From NCBI RefSeq assembly GCF_030816965.1, contig NZ_JAUSYQ010000002.1, forward strand, positions 1,488,001 to 1,552,000: DNA of 64,000 nt, in the 5' to 3' direction. Source of the DNA: Streptomyces canus (lineage in GTDB: Bacteria > Actinomycetota > Actinomycetes > Streptomycetales > Streptomycetaceae). The notes below the pieces were generated by a model. It saw nothing but the letters and a program-made list of their open reading frames with translations, did no database searches and had not been told where the DNA came from. Below, piece after piece: positions 12,001 through 19,300 of the stretch. Within the stretch, counting starts at the first letter, position 1, and each line of letters starts with the position of its first letter. A program made the position numbers and the translations under genes.

Positions 12001-15000
12001 ACCGCGAGCCTGCGGGCCATCGGGGTGCGCCCGACCTGAAGGGTGTACGTGATGTCATCGAGGGCCTCGGGGCCGGTGTCCGCCGGTGCCGCGCAACGGC
12101 CCGCCAGTTCGCCGAGGGTCTCCTCCAGGCCCACCCCGGTCAGGTCGGGGGCGGCCAGGTCAGGGGCGGTGGGCAGCAGGGCGGGGATGGCCATCAACTG
12201 GGTGTGGTCCACCCCCAGTTCGGCGAGGGTCGCGCGGGGGTCCCTCGCATCCGGCGGAATGGAGAGCGCTTCGGCCAGCGCGTCGACAGCGCGGTCGTCG
12301 GCAACCGTCTCGCGGCGGGGCGGGGCGGTCGCTCGGAGGCGGTCGGCCAGGGTACGCGCGTACTGCCTCAGGGTGTCCTCGTCCTTGGCGGACAGTACGG
12401 CGAGCCGTGCACCGGCGGGCTGTACGCCTGTCCTCGGCGCGGCGGACCGATTCACGTACTCCTCGATCAGGACATGGGCGTTGGAGCCGCCGGCCCCGAA
12501 CGCGCTGACCCCGGACCGCAGCGCCCGCTCTCCCTGGCGCGGCCACGGGGTGGCCCGCAGCGGTACCTCGAACGGGGTCGCGGAGAAGTCGATGTGCGGG
12601 TTGGTCTCCTGGGCGTGCAGCGAGGGGGCGACCGTGCCGTGCCGCAGTTGCAGCAGCACCTTGGTGATGCCCGCGACCCCTGCCGCGCCCTCCAGGTGGC
12701 CGATGTTGGACTTCACCGAGCCGAGCAGACACGGTGCGGCGCCTGGCGGCCTCATCCCGAACACCCGTGCGAGCGCCGTCACTTCGATGGGGTCTCCGAG
12801 TGCGGTGCCGGTGCCATGGGCTTCGACATAGCCGACGGTCGCCGGGTCCCAGCCCGCGCGCTCGAGCGCGGCGCCGACCAGCCGGGCCTGTGCGTCGGGG
12901 CTCGGGACCGTGGCGCCCCCGGTGCGGCCCGCGTGGTTGATCACGGTGGTGCGGATGACGCCGTACACGTGGTCGCCGTCCGCGCGCGCCTTGGCGAGCG
13001 GCTTGAGGAGGAGGGCGCCCACCCCCTCGCCCGGCACGTAGCCGGTGCCGTCCTTGCCGAAGCTGCGGCAGCGGCCGTCCGTGGAGAGCCACTGTCCCTG
13101 GGCTAGCTGCAGGTACTTCTGCGGGTGTGTGGTGACGTTGACCCCGCCGGCCAGCGCCAGCGCGGATCCTCCGGTGCGCAGACTCTCCACCGCGAGGTGG
13201 AGGGCGGTGAGCGAGGAGGAGCACGAGGTGTCGGTGGCGATGCTGGGGCCGGTGAGGTCGAAGGTGTAGGAGACGCGGTTGGGGATCGAACTGTGCAGCG
13301 CGAAGGGGGCGACGCCGTCGGACGCGCCCTCGGCGAGCTGGTAGTGGTTCCACATCACGCCGGCGAAGACACCGACGGCCTCGCCGCGCAGGGTGTGCGG
13401 CGGGTATCCCGCGTCCTCCAGAGCGTGCCAGCAGGTGGAGAGGAAGAGCCGCTCCTGCGGGTCCATCCGTTCGGCCTCGCGGCGGGAGATCCCGAAGAAC
13501 AGCGGATCGAAGTGGTACGCGCGGTCGAGGAAGCCGCCCCACTTGCCGTACGTGCGCCCCGCCGCACCCTTGGCAGGGTCGTAGTAGAGGCTGTGGTCCC
13601 AGCGGTCCGCGGGGATCTCGGTCACGCAGTCGTCGCCGTTGACCAGGCGCTGCCAGAACGCGTCGAGGTCCGGCGCCCCGGGGTAGCGCCCCGCCATGCC
13701 GATGACGGCGACCGCGCCATCGTCCGGGTCCGGTGCGGGGGGCGGAGCCATGAGCGGCCGCCTCTCCGGCGCGAGCGTCCTCTCCTCCGGCAGCGCCTCG
13801 CGCAGCAACGAGCCGAGCGCGTCGGGGAGGCCGTGCAGGACGGCCGTTCTGGCATGGCCGGAGTGCAGCACCCATTCCAGCGCGTGCAGGCCCTTGTCCG
13901 TGGGCAGCGGTAGGACTCCGGTGGTCCGGCCGGCGCCGAGGAGCCGGCCGGCGGAGAGCCGCATGCCGCCCTCGGCCCAGTAGGTCCAGTCGATGGCGAT
14001 GGTGCGGCCGCGCCGGTCGGTACGCGCGGCGCGCCGGTGGGCGAAGGCGCCCAGGAAGGCGTTGGCGGCCGCGTAGTCGCATTGACCGGGGTTGGGCACG
14101 ATCGCGGACAGGGAGGAGAACAGGGCGAAGAAGTCCAGGTCGTCGGTGGCGGTGGCCGCGTCCAGGTGCAGCGCACCGAGGACCTTGGGCGCCAGGACTC
14201 GGGTGATCTCCTCCAGGCGCTTGCGCGGGTACACCCCGTCCGCGCGGACACCGGCCAGGTGCAGTACGCCGTCGATACGGCCGAAAGCGGCCCGTGTCTC
14301 CTGTGCGGCGCGGACGGCCTGCTCAGGGTCGGTGATGTCGGCTTGGACGTACCGGGCCTCTCCCCCGCGCCAGCTGCCGAGTTCGGCTGACAGGTCCGCC
14401 GGCAAGGAACCGCGGCCGGCCAGGACCACGCGGGCTGTGTACCGCTCGACGAGGTGTCGTGCGACCAGCTTGCCGAGTCCGCCGGCCCCGCCGGTGATCA
14501 GGTACACGCCCTGGTGGCGCAGTGCTCCCGGGACGTCCACGGACGGCGGGGGCGCGGGCAGCCAGCGCCGGACCATCCTGCGACCGCCCTCGTGGCGGAC
14601 CTCCGACTCGTCGGAGGGATCGAGCACCGCCGCCCGTATGAGTTCGCGGACTTCCTCGGCGGTGGCGGCGCCGCCACTCGCGGCGGGGGCCGACACAACT
14701 TTGCATCGCAGGCGGGGTGTCTCCGCGGTGACGGTACGGGCCAGGGCCGCGAGGGCGGCGGGGACGGGCGCGTGTTCGTCGGTGTCAGGGCAGATGACGT
14801 GCAGTCGTACGCCTGCGGTACCGCCGCGGTCGCTCAGGGCCCGTGCGGTGCGCCAGAGGGCGACGCACACGTCGGTGACGCAGGTTTCGTCGGCGGTACC
14901 GGGCAGGACGAGAGCGACTTCGGCCGCCGCGCCACTGTCCAGGTCCACGAGCATGTCGAGAGCGCGGGCGGCCTCGGCCGCCGCGGTGGAGTGACTGTCC

Positions 15001-16385
15001 TGGTCGAGCGGTTGTTCCGCTGTATCGACGGTGCGCAGCGCTGGGACCAGCCCGTGCAGGAGTTCCGTGGTGTAGCGGCGCGGTCCCATGACGACGAGTG
15101 GGCCGAGACTCCCCACGTCGCGGCGAGGCACTTCCTCTCGCTGCCAGCGGTCGACCAGACAGCGGGTGCGGGCTTCCCGGCCCTGGGGGTGGTCGGCTGC
15201 GCCGACGACGGGTGCCTCGGCGGGTACGTCAGTAGGGGCCGCCGGGATGTTGATGTCGAACTCGGCCGCCAGATGCGCGGCTAGGCTGGTGATGTCGCTG
15301 TACTCGAACAGCAGGGTCGGATACAGGGGTGCGCCGACGACCTGTTCCAGTTCCCGGCCCAGGGCGAGCAGCGCGACGGAGTCCAGGCCGAGGTCGTAGA
15401 AGCCGGTACGGGCGTCGACGGTCTCCGGAGCGCGTTCGAGGAAGGCGCCGACCAGCCCCCGCAGGAGCGCCACTACGTCCGTGGTGGTGGCTCGCCCGGC
15501 GGGCGGCGCGGCAGGCTCGGCGGAGGCGCCGCGTCGGGGACCGGGGGACTCGGCGCGTTTCCAGGTCACGCCGGTGCATGCGGCCACGAACCGTCCGTCG
15601 TCGTCGTAGAGCGTCAGATCGCGCGTCAGGGCCGCGCCGCCACCGGCCGCCGTGGGTCCGGCCGGTGCGGGCACAAGAACATGGCAGCTGCCCGTGGGGG
15701 TACGCGGCGCCCTGAACTCGCGAATGTGCACGAGGAGATACGGCTCGCCCGGTGCGGAGCCCTCGGGTTCGGGAAACGCCACGAGGGTGGCGGCGTCCAG
15801 CAGCGCGGGGTGCAGGGCGAACCCGGCCGCGCCCGCCGTGTCCGGTTGTTCGAGGCGCAGCGCGGCGAGGGTGTGGGTCGCGGTCCGGTGGAGGGTGCCG
15901 GTACAGCGCATCGGCGCGTCGTGCACCACTTTCCTGGCGGCGGCCGCCCGGTAGCGGTCCGCCATGGCCGTCGTCGTGGTCGCCGTGGGCGCGGACAGGG
16001 CACCGGGGTCGATGTCAGGCGGCCGGGGCTCGTCCTCGTAGTGGAGCGAAGCGGTGAGGTGCTCCTGCCAGTCCTGCCCGTGGGCAGGTTGGCCGTCCTC
16101 GCGCAGGGCGCGGCTGCGTACCCGTACGTCGTGGACGCCGCGCGCGTCGGGGTCCGACACGGTGCAGTGGATCTGCCGGTCGCGGTCGTCCACGGCGGTC
16201 AGCGGTCGCACGAAGACGATGTCGCGCAGGACCGCTCGGGCCCGGTCCTCGCCCGCCGCGGCCAGCATGCGGTGCACGAGGTCGAGGAAGGCCGCGCCAG
16301 GCAGTACGGCGACGCCGTCCACCCGGTGCGCACCGAGCACGAAGTCGCCTGTGGTCACCGTCGTGCGGCACTCAACTGCGGTCAT
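1..16385 (-). CDS. Trans-AT type I polyketide synthase (PKS B), 3' end beyond the window
   Basis: The frame is open from the ATG at 16385 to the window edge, giving at least 5461 residues. Domains in order: DH (1-275; H..G....P motif), ACP (298-375; GLDSVA), KR (412-808), KS (882-1312; DTSCSSSL, EAHGTGT), crotonase/ECH (1598-1798), ACP (1865-1935; GLDSVG), KS (2070-2498), DH (2635-2948), KR (2968-3362), C-methyltransferase (3422-3728; EIGAGTG), ACP (3795-3872; GIDSLV), KS (3912-4335), KR (4550-4980), ACP (5050-5130; GFDSIS) and a KS that runs off the window with its active-site Cys present (DTACSSAL). There is no AT domain, so malonyl units must be loaded by a separate enzyme. The start has a GAGGGAG ribosome site that overlaps the PKS A stop. 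The N-terminal DH-ACP-KR completes a module whose KS ends PKS A. Residue limits are estimates read by eye. Confidence 0.93.
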   Translation of the reverse strand, partial: MTAVECRTTVTTGDFVLGAHRVDGVAVLPGAAFLDLVHRMLAAAGEDRARAVLRDIVFVRPLTAVDDRDRQIHCTVSDPDARGVHDVRVRSRALREDGQPAHGQDWQEHLTASLHYEDEPRPPDIDPGALSAPTATTTTAMADRYRAAAARKVVHDAPMRCTGTLHRTATHTLAALRLEQPDTAGAAGFALHPALLDAATLVAFPEPEGSAPGEPYLLVHIREFRAPRTPTGSCHVLVPAPAGPTAAGGGAALTRDLTLYDDDGRFVAACTGVTWKRAESPGPRRGASAEPAAPPAGRATTTDVVALLRGLVGAFLERAPETVDARTGFYDLGLDSVALLALGRELEQVVGAPLYPTLLFEYSDITSLAAHLAAEFDINIPAAPTDVPAEAPVVGAADHPQGREARTRCLVDRWQREEVPRRDVGSLGPLVVMGPRRYTTELLHGLVPALRTVDTAEQPLDQDSHSTAAAEAARALDMLVDLDSGAAAEVALVLPGTADETCVTDVCVALWRTARALSDRGGTAGVRLHVICPDTDEHAPVPAALAALARTVTAETPRLRCKVVSAPAASGGAATAEEVRELIRAAVLDPSDESEVRHEGGRRMVRRWLPAPPPSVDVPGALRHQGVYLITGGAGGLGKLVARHLVERYTARVVLAGRGSLPADLSAELGSWRGGEARYVQADITDPEQAVRAAQETRAAFGRIDGVLHLAGVRADGVYPRKRLEEITRVLAPKVLGALHLDAATATDDLDFFALFSSLSAIVPNPGQCDYAAANAFLGAFAHRRAARTDRRGRTIAIDWTYWAEGGMRLSAGRLLGAGRTTGVLPLPTDKGLHALEWVLHSGHARTAVLHGLPDALGSLLREALPEERTLAPERRPLMAPPPAPDPDDGAVAVIGMAGRYPGAPDLDAFWQRLVNGDDCVTEIPADRWDHSLYYDPAKGAAGRTYGKWGGFLDRAYHFDPLFFGISRREAERMDPQERLFLSTCWHALEDAGYPPHTLRGEAVGVFAGVMWNHYQLAEGASDGVAPFALHSSIPNRVSYTFDLTGPSIATDTSCSSSLTALHLAVESLRTGGSALALAGGVNVTTHPQKYLQLAQGQWLSTDGRCRSFGKDGTGYVPGEGVGALLLKPLAKARADGDHVYGVIRTTVINHAGRTGGATVPSPDAQARLVGAALERAGWDPATVGYVEAHGTGTALGDPIEVTALARVFGMRPPGAAPCLLGSVKSNIGHLEGAAGVAGITKVLLQLRHGTVAPSLHAQETNPHIDFSATPFEVPLRATPWPRQGERALRSGVSAFGAGGSNAHVLIEEYVNRSAAPRTGVQPAGARLAVLSAKDEDTLRQYARTLADRLRATAPPRRETVADDRAVDALAEALSIPPDARDPRATLAELGVDHTQLMAIPALLPTAPDLAAPDLTGVGLEETLGELAGRCAAPADTGPEALDDITYTLQVGRTPMARRLAVLTGSVEHLVTSLGRYADGAPADRARGEYWSEDADSATVSSTENCVAAFRNGLPRQCAESWMAGVDLPWEECYDPATRPRRVPLPGYPFQEEPCRLGGWRGERAEAGDGAPRPTPDDRVSDDDAESDVEQGADMEPVDVDAEAVELRLLDGGIALVTLRSATFGDGMVEELESAFGRIAEDDAVRAVVLTGTGRMFSMGGDERALDSIAAGEASFSDVPFLYQGLARCDRPVICAMQGHAAGGGFTFGLHADIVVLAEEAEYRANFLSYGFTPGLGASHVLARRLGAVTAAEMLFTGRALRGGELAARGADLLVLKGRDVLPTALGLARAVAQHAPAAVRALKSELARRAWSDLAPVIESEVAMHREVLGEDARRLVAKRFGALGGQGTPGQAADLRQEYPAEKSRISAEAVRAAIEESVGEVLFLRPDEIDETRSLAEMGLDSVGAVELIGRLNRRLGTDLDSVTVYDHPTVPALTEAVRADLEGAAALYREATFSPAGAVGAPNGEAAGVSVAGTDGAPIAAFDEASSSTGTIGTPSVEGAEGRPARAPGAPAAGNAGAPDTGAGRAAPPSTAPGAAQVVLAPVERVADEARTVSHAEGGPGPVSSRSIAVIGLSGRFPDAADPEAFWENLAAGRCAIREVPSERWDVEAHFAADRRAPDRTYSKWAALMPDVDAFDAPFFQLPPREAETMDPQQRLFLQEAWRALENAGYAGPAAGPRRWGVFAGCAAGDYIDLLTEQGTAGTSGAFLGNTPSVLAARIAYHLDLTGPTLAVDTACSSSLVAVDLACASLLRGECETAIAGGVSVLSTPKMHIWTSKSGMLSPTGRCTPFAAEADGIVLGEAVGVVVLKPLDRAVADGDHIHGVILASGVNGDGRTNGITAPSATSQSELITRVQELAGIGPQDVGYIEAHGTGTELGDPIEVKALNAVFGPTAAEPGTIGLGSVKGNIGHTTTAAGVAGLIKVLLALRHRALPPTLGSPHINPRIDLDAGPCRVVHTLEPWRPGPDGRRIAGLSSFGFSGTNCHLVIAEAPPIGPYPVRTPDGADEELIVVSGRTDAELRRRAADLAHAFAGNPSEARLRSIAHTLATGHRHHAVRAAFSVTDHTGLMEGLRSIAENGPDPVPDPAPAAPQDDATASRSASTAADVYRSGRLPHWQTLFAGPPAGRVPLPPYPHTKDRYWPARPDPADGSRKKEAGTAADEAQETRTLRIGPDHWIVAGHRVAGRTVLPATATVCLAAAAALAEGASTPLLMRGLRWTLPLEVETPTELHLTLRTGPRKATVALSTTVDGAPATEHARVLLPRDLHDVRNLRDPRDPRDENSDGTSPAPSQGERLDPAILTGAGTRSWSADELYRTFERGGLSYSGAFRSLTELRAHGPDEAIGTLLPLEPVSFDGAKTTTVPHPAVLDGALQSVVALLADGTADSSTARTPLLPFSVDEVCVLDPAAVPRYAHVQATGPGTGADRRFTVRLADFAGRVCVRFDGVTLRPAAPAPAPASTPEPPALYRPVWSPLPAQNDPEPVSAPRRVAVLGDPSDPLVHALLGRNPGVVVRCVPLTEAEAVFDEREEPYDTVYAVVPGRGRAAPPLDRPAAANDLTTAVFRTVKAALAAGRGRAPLTFGIVLRGAVAVRAEEVPYPEAAAVTGLAAALAAEYPRWRVGCLDLGEPDDARAEADRILAADWSCPLVAVRGRRKYVRTLEAVSEPVSAPASAPGAPWRDGGTYLILGGTGGLGLALSKHLARRHRARLVWLGRRAPDAGVEAARAEITALGGSALYLRADAADAEALRAAVVTARTEVGPLNGVVHAALDLRDSTLATMSESDLTAVLDAKTKGALVLADAVREDPLDFLVFFSSAVSFLPAAGQGNYAAASRFEDALATELRHGGVPASTVNWGYWGGVGAVATPEYRRRFAELGIEPIEVAEGLTALERVLTSALPQTLVLNGAASDLVPDLLKTCRPTLASAVRGHAELVATARDLLDRRFRGLPGIPVVGEETTVGGLAAALHLTPDSKRLFYALLDILERRGTIRRTGDMLTLLPPDTRRRSGEDEDFTERHPGLTAHLDLLRRCVDALPDVLAGRVSGVEVLFPRGATDELARVYGGNLAADHHHALLAEEVATEAARLTRCEERTARILEIGAGTGAGTDVVLRVCAESAVEVRFHYTDVSAAFLSRAKERYRDRPEVTFGLFDVERDPREQDLDVPEDGYDMILAGNVLHATADLSAVLKRIVSLLRPGGLLLVNEVTRADDFLTLTFGLTAGWWRFDTSDGRLAHAPLLSPRQWRAALTAAGTTPERVRGLPGMPEEELAQAVLVARRRPAGAWSTEPDPVTAARARRYVKDVFAEVLHFTVEALDETAGFDTFGIDSLVSLALVDRFERDLGELPSTLLFEHLTITDLAAHLIEAHGASLAAVIGPEGRANPAEEPPDASEAQIATKNVSPEDDTAEPIAVIGVAGRYPGAPDVDTFWSKISEGADCVTEVPAERWDWRTHFSAQPGQPQRTYGRWGGFIDGVDLFDPAFFGILPRDAAAMDPQERLFLETSWTLLQDAGCLSPRTRQPSTGVFAGTMYGAYGQLAAAGGWPRGRYGDGHSPSWSIANRVSYTLDLHGPSFTVDSACSSSLTAVHLAVQSLRRGECRMAIAGGVNLILHPAHLIALSSMNMLSRDGACKVFDESADGFAPGEGVGAVLLKPLAAAQADGDTIWAVIRGSHVNAGGRTSGYTVPNPNAQAALVREAWRDSGARLRSLGYVEAHGTGTALGDPIEIAGLAKALTGPEAPAVCALGSVKANIGHLEGAAGIAGLTKVLLQLRHRRIAPCARLNRLNPKIELSGTPFHLPTELSPWPGPSPRVAGVSSFGAGGANAHLVIEEYIPATASGATRIPEATEPAEEGRPYAPEAERWLLLSARTPEQLRVQARDLAAFLRQRVDVPLHEVAYTTQVGRAELPERLAVTAGDRAGLIDALTALAEGRTTPGALTGTAGPAGGLFDDEDGASFVADLLSRGRPAKPARLWVDGAPVDWRGLWPQTPPRRAPLPSYPFERKRYWLPEPTAEGAAPASVPERSAASTSLSLSPSPESPESPESPEDAGTKVTLLAPRWRPEPPPARQGNAPGVALLLAEGPQADSLADGLSRLGARCVRVAPAQHYARTSPDSYALDTARPEDLARLVEDLHADALVPDAVVHVAPDTYDDADVRSGFHPLLWTVRTLCAVRTGAPLRLVTGHADAPAGRRPAQRALPALLRTLALEHSAFAAAAVTFDSPVRPEDVASALIAEVLAADPTAAPENRCVEVLMTQGTRHVRDLEPLGDLQALAPTAPGSTGPALPLRENGVYLLLGGTGALGRRLARHMTDQAPATVVLAGRSVDAAGAGSGAAEGSFPGSRIVPYKVDVADVDDVRRLVADVRRTHGPLRGVIHAAGTRRDMRAVRKTAEDVAAVLDPKIKGIEHIDEATAGDPLDFLVCFSSVAARTGNLGQADYAYANAYLDEFAARRAERERAGERNGRSLSVCWPLWAEGGMQVTDGTRALFAQRWDSVPLATDKGLRALGAALATEESCVVVNASPATTAVPPDVAEPVTVVGTAERDPDILREAARSALRTMAARFLLVDEREVDLEADLMDTGFDSISLTELISEVNERYSLDLLPTVLFECADLDAFARYLVENHGPAVAATLPLTPPAQVAPITPIAPGAATAPAAAATAVPAAPAVPTTTTTPAVPTLPTDPPLHPVPAPPPAPSPEPDPDAIAVIGIAGVLPGAPDLDTFWTRLAAGDDLTGPVPQDRADLLADPRTRDVRGGFLEDVRSFDAALFGISPREAALMDPQQRLFLQAVRRVFDDAGHAPSAFAGTATGVFAGVAASDYDDLLSSHDIPVEAHSASGVASCVLANRVSHVFDLRGPSEALDTACSSALVAVHRAVRALRSGECEVAVAGGVNVVLSPNLFVAFDQSGMLSPDGRCKPFARDADGYGRGEGVGVVLLKPFTRARADGDHVYAVIRGSA
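2740..2775. repeat. 9-bp tandem repeat inside PKS B
   Basis: Four copies of TCCGGCGAC (the last with one change) encode a run of Ser-Pro-Glu triplets in the linker between a post-KS region and the KR. It is a flexible, length-variable spacer. Confidence 0.75.
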
Positions 16386-16394
16386 GGGACTCCC

Positions 16395-19300
16395 TCACAC
16401 AGCCTTCGACCGGTGGGCGGGCGCGATGTCGCGTCCGTCGACGGTCAGTTCAAGGTCCAGGAACGAGGAGGGGGCGGGCGCGGGCGCCGTCCGCTCCTCC
16501 CGCCGCGGTTCCAGCCACAATCGGCGGCGGTGGAAGCGGGGTGGCGGCAGAGGGCTGCGTCGCACCGGCCTCCCCTCGCGCTCCGCCGGGTCGAGCGCGG
16601 CGGCGATGAGGTGGGCGTTGGTGCCACCCAGCCCGAAGGAACTCAGTCCCGCCACGCGCTCAGCCGCTCCCGAAGGCCACGGCGACAGGCGGGTGTTGGG
16701 GAAGAAGGGGGAGGCGGAGAAGTCGAAGCGCGGGTTGGGGCGCTCGCAGGAGAGCGTGGCGGGGATCAGTCCGTGTTCCAGGGCGAGGACGGTCTTGGCG
16801 AGTCCCGCGATGCCCGCGGCGGACAGGAGGTGGCCCAGGTTGGTCTTGACGCTGCCGATGGCGCACGATCCCGGGCGCACCCCGGCGAACACGTCGGTGA
16901 GGGAACGCAGTTCGATGGGGTCGCCGATCAGGGTGCCGGTGCCGTGTGCCTCCACCATCCCGATCTCCTCGGGGCGCCGACCCGCGTCCTCCAGCGCGCG
17001 CCGCACGACGCGCGCCTGGGCCTCCGGGCTGGGGGTGGTGACGCCCATGGTGCGGCCGTCGTTGTTGACGGCCACCGCTTCGATGACGGCGTGGACGCGG
17101 TCTCCGTCGGCGAGGGCCGCGGCGAGCGGCTTGAGCAGGACGACCCCGCATCCCTCGGCCGGTACGAAACCGTCGGCGCGCTCGTCGAACGTGGCACATC
17201 TGCCGGAGGGGGAGAGCGCGCGGGCCGCGCTCAGTTCGAGGTAGGGCTTCTCGTCCAACAGGATCTCGACGCCGCCCGCGAGGGCGAGCCGCGACTCCCC
17301 CGCCAGCAGGCTGCGCACGGCGAGCTGCACACTCACCAGCGACGACGAGCAGGCGCTGTCGACCACGAGGTTGGGGCCGCGGAAGTCGAAGTGGTGTGCC
17401 ACGTGCGCGGCGATGAAGTTCTGGTCGGAGCGGAGCGCGCCCGACCAGGTGCCGGCCCGTGCCCCGTAGTCGGACATCCGGGCGCCGACGAACACGCCCA
17501 CGTCCTGGCCCGCGAGTTCGCCGTCGTCGTACCCGGCTTCACGGAGACAGGCCGCGGAGCCTTCGAGGAAGAGCCTGATGGCGGGGTCGAGGCAAGTGGC
17601 TTCCTCGTCGCCGAAACCGAAGTAGGCCGGGTCGAAGTCCTCGATGCCCTCGACGAACCCGCCCCACTTGCTCATGCTGCGGGCCGGGGCCCGCTCCGGC
17701 CGGTACCACCGGCGTACGTCCCACCGGGAGGCAGGCACCTCGGTGACGGCGTCGCGGCCGGCAAGCAGCCCCGCCCAGAAGGAGTCCACGTCCGGGGCGC
17801 CGGGGAACCGGGTGGCAAGACCGATCACCGCGATTCGGTTGTCCGGCGTACGTTCCTGGCGCGACGGCGGACGGTCGGACGGGGTTCGCTCCTCGGGCGG
17901 TGCAGCGTGGTCCGGAGGCTCGGCCCGCAGGACGCCGAGGTGGGCGGCGAGGGCGTCGAGGGTCGGGTGCTCGAGCAACGCGGCCGGGTGCAGGGGTCTC
18001 TCGATCCGGTCCTCGATCATGCGCAGCAGTTCGCCGAGCATGATCGATTCCACTCCGAGGTCGCCGAAGGACGTCGAGGTGTCGAGGCCGTCGGCCGGAA
18101 TGCGCAGCGTGTCGGCGAAGATGTCGATCAGCCAACGGGGCGGCACCATCAGGGACTCGGGTGGTTCGGACGGTTCAGGTGACTCGGGCATGGCGACGGT
18201 GGCGTCCCTTCGCAGCAGGACCAGCCGGTCGGGATCGGGAGGCGGTGCGCCCTCCTGCGGGGCGGCCGGCAGGATCCGAGAACCGGAGGGCAGGGCGAGC
18301 GCCCGCTCCAGGACACGAAGTCCCTCGGCGTCGGTGAGCGGGCCGATACCCACCGGGGCGCATGGGTTGGGCAGGTGCCGGGTGCCGCCGCTCTGCGCCC
18401 ACTGGGGCCAGTCGACGGAGATCACTCGGGGGCGGTCCGTACCGGATCGGCTCGCGGCGGCAAAGTCGAGCAGCCCGTTGGCCGCCGCGTAATCGGTGCA
18501 CCCCGCCGCGAGAGACGGCACCGCGCTGCACACCGAGGAGAACAGGAGGAGGAAGTCCGGGTCGTCGCCCTGGTCCGCCGAGTCCGCCAAGGTGGCGAGC
18601 AGTGCTTCCAGGCCGTCGGCCTTGGGGTCCAGCACTTCCCGCGCCTCTTCGAGGTCCAGGTGTGCGAAACCGTCGGTGGCGCGGGCGGGCCGTCCCGCGC
18701 AGTGCACAATGCCGCCGATGCGGGAGACGGTCCCCCGCAGCTCCGCGAGCATCGCCCCGAGCGCCTGCCGGTCGGTGAGCGGCGCCCGGTGCACCCGCAC
18801 GTCCACGCCCCGCTCCCGCAACTCGCTTACCGTCGACGCCGATTCGGTGGCCACAGGGTCGTCGTCGGCCGCGCCCCCTGGCCGGGGCGTTCCGCACAGG
18901 ACGAGGGTGCGGGCACCGCGCTCCGCCAGCAGCCGGGCGACGCGGGCGCCGATCCCGCGCGTTCCGCCGGTGATCACGTAGGCGGCGTCAGGGTCGGTGC
19001 GCAGGGGCTGCCAGGGCGCGCGGACCGGGCGCAGTTCGGGAAGGAACCGGGCCCCCGCCCGATGGCACACCTCCCCCACGACCTCCTTCGCCGACCATTC
19101 CGCGAGGATCTGGGTCACGAGGTCCTCCTCGTGGCCGGTGCCGGTGTCGGTGTCGAGAACCGAGGCCAGGAGGCGGCGGTACTCCGCACCGATGACGCGG
19201 ACGAAGGCGGCGGTCCTGGCGCCCGCCGGATTCGTGGACGGTCCGTCGACGCTCTGCAGCCCCGAGGTGACCTGGAGGACACGCAGTCCGGCGACCGCCC

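Noticed and set aside
1..16380. Many long plus-strand readings antisense to the PKS, up to about 1180 residues.
   Set aside because: They are Arg-, Gly- and Pro-rich, lack family motifs, and arise from the GC-rich third codon positions of the real minus-strand gene. The same holds for readings over the synthetase and sugar genes.
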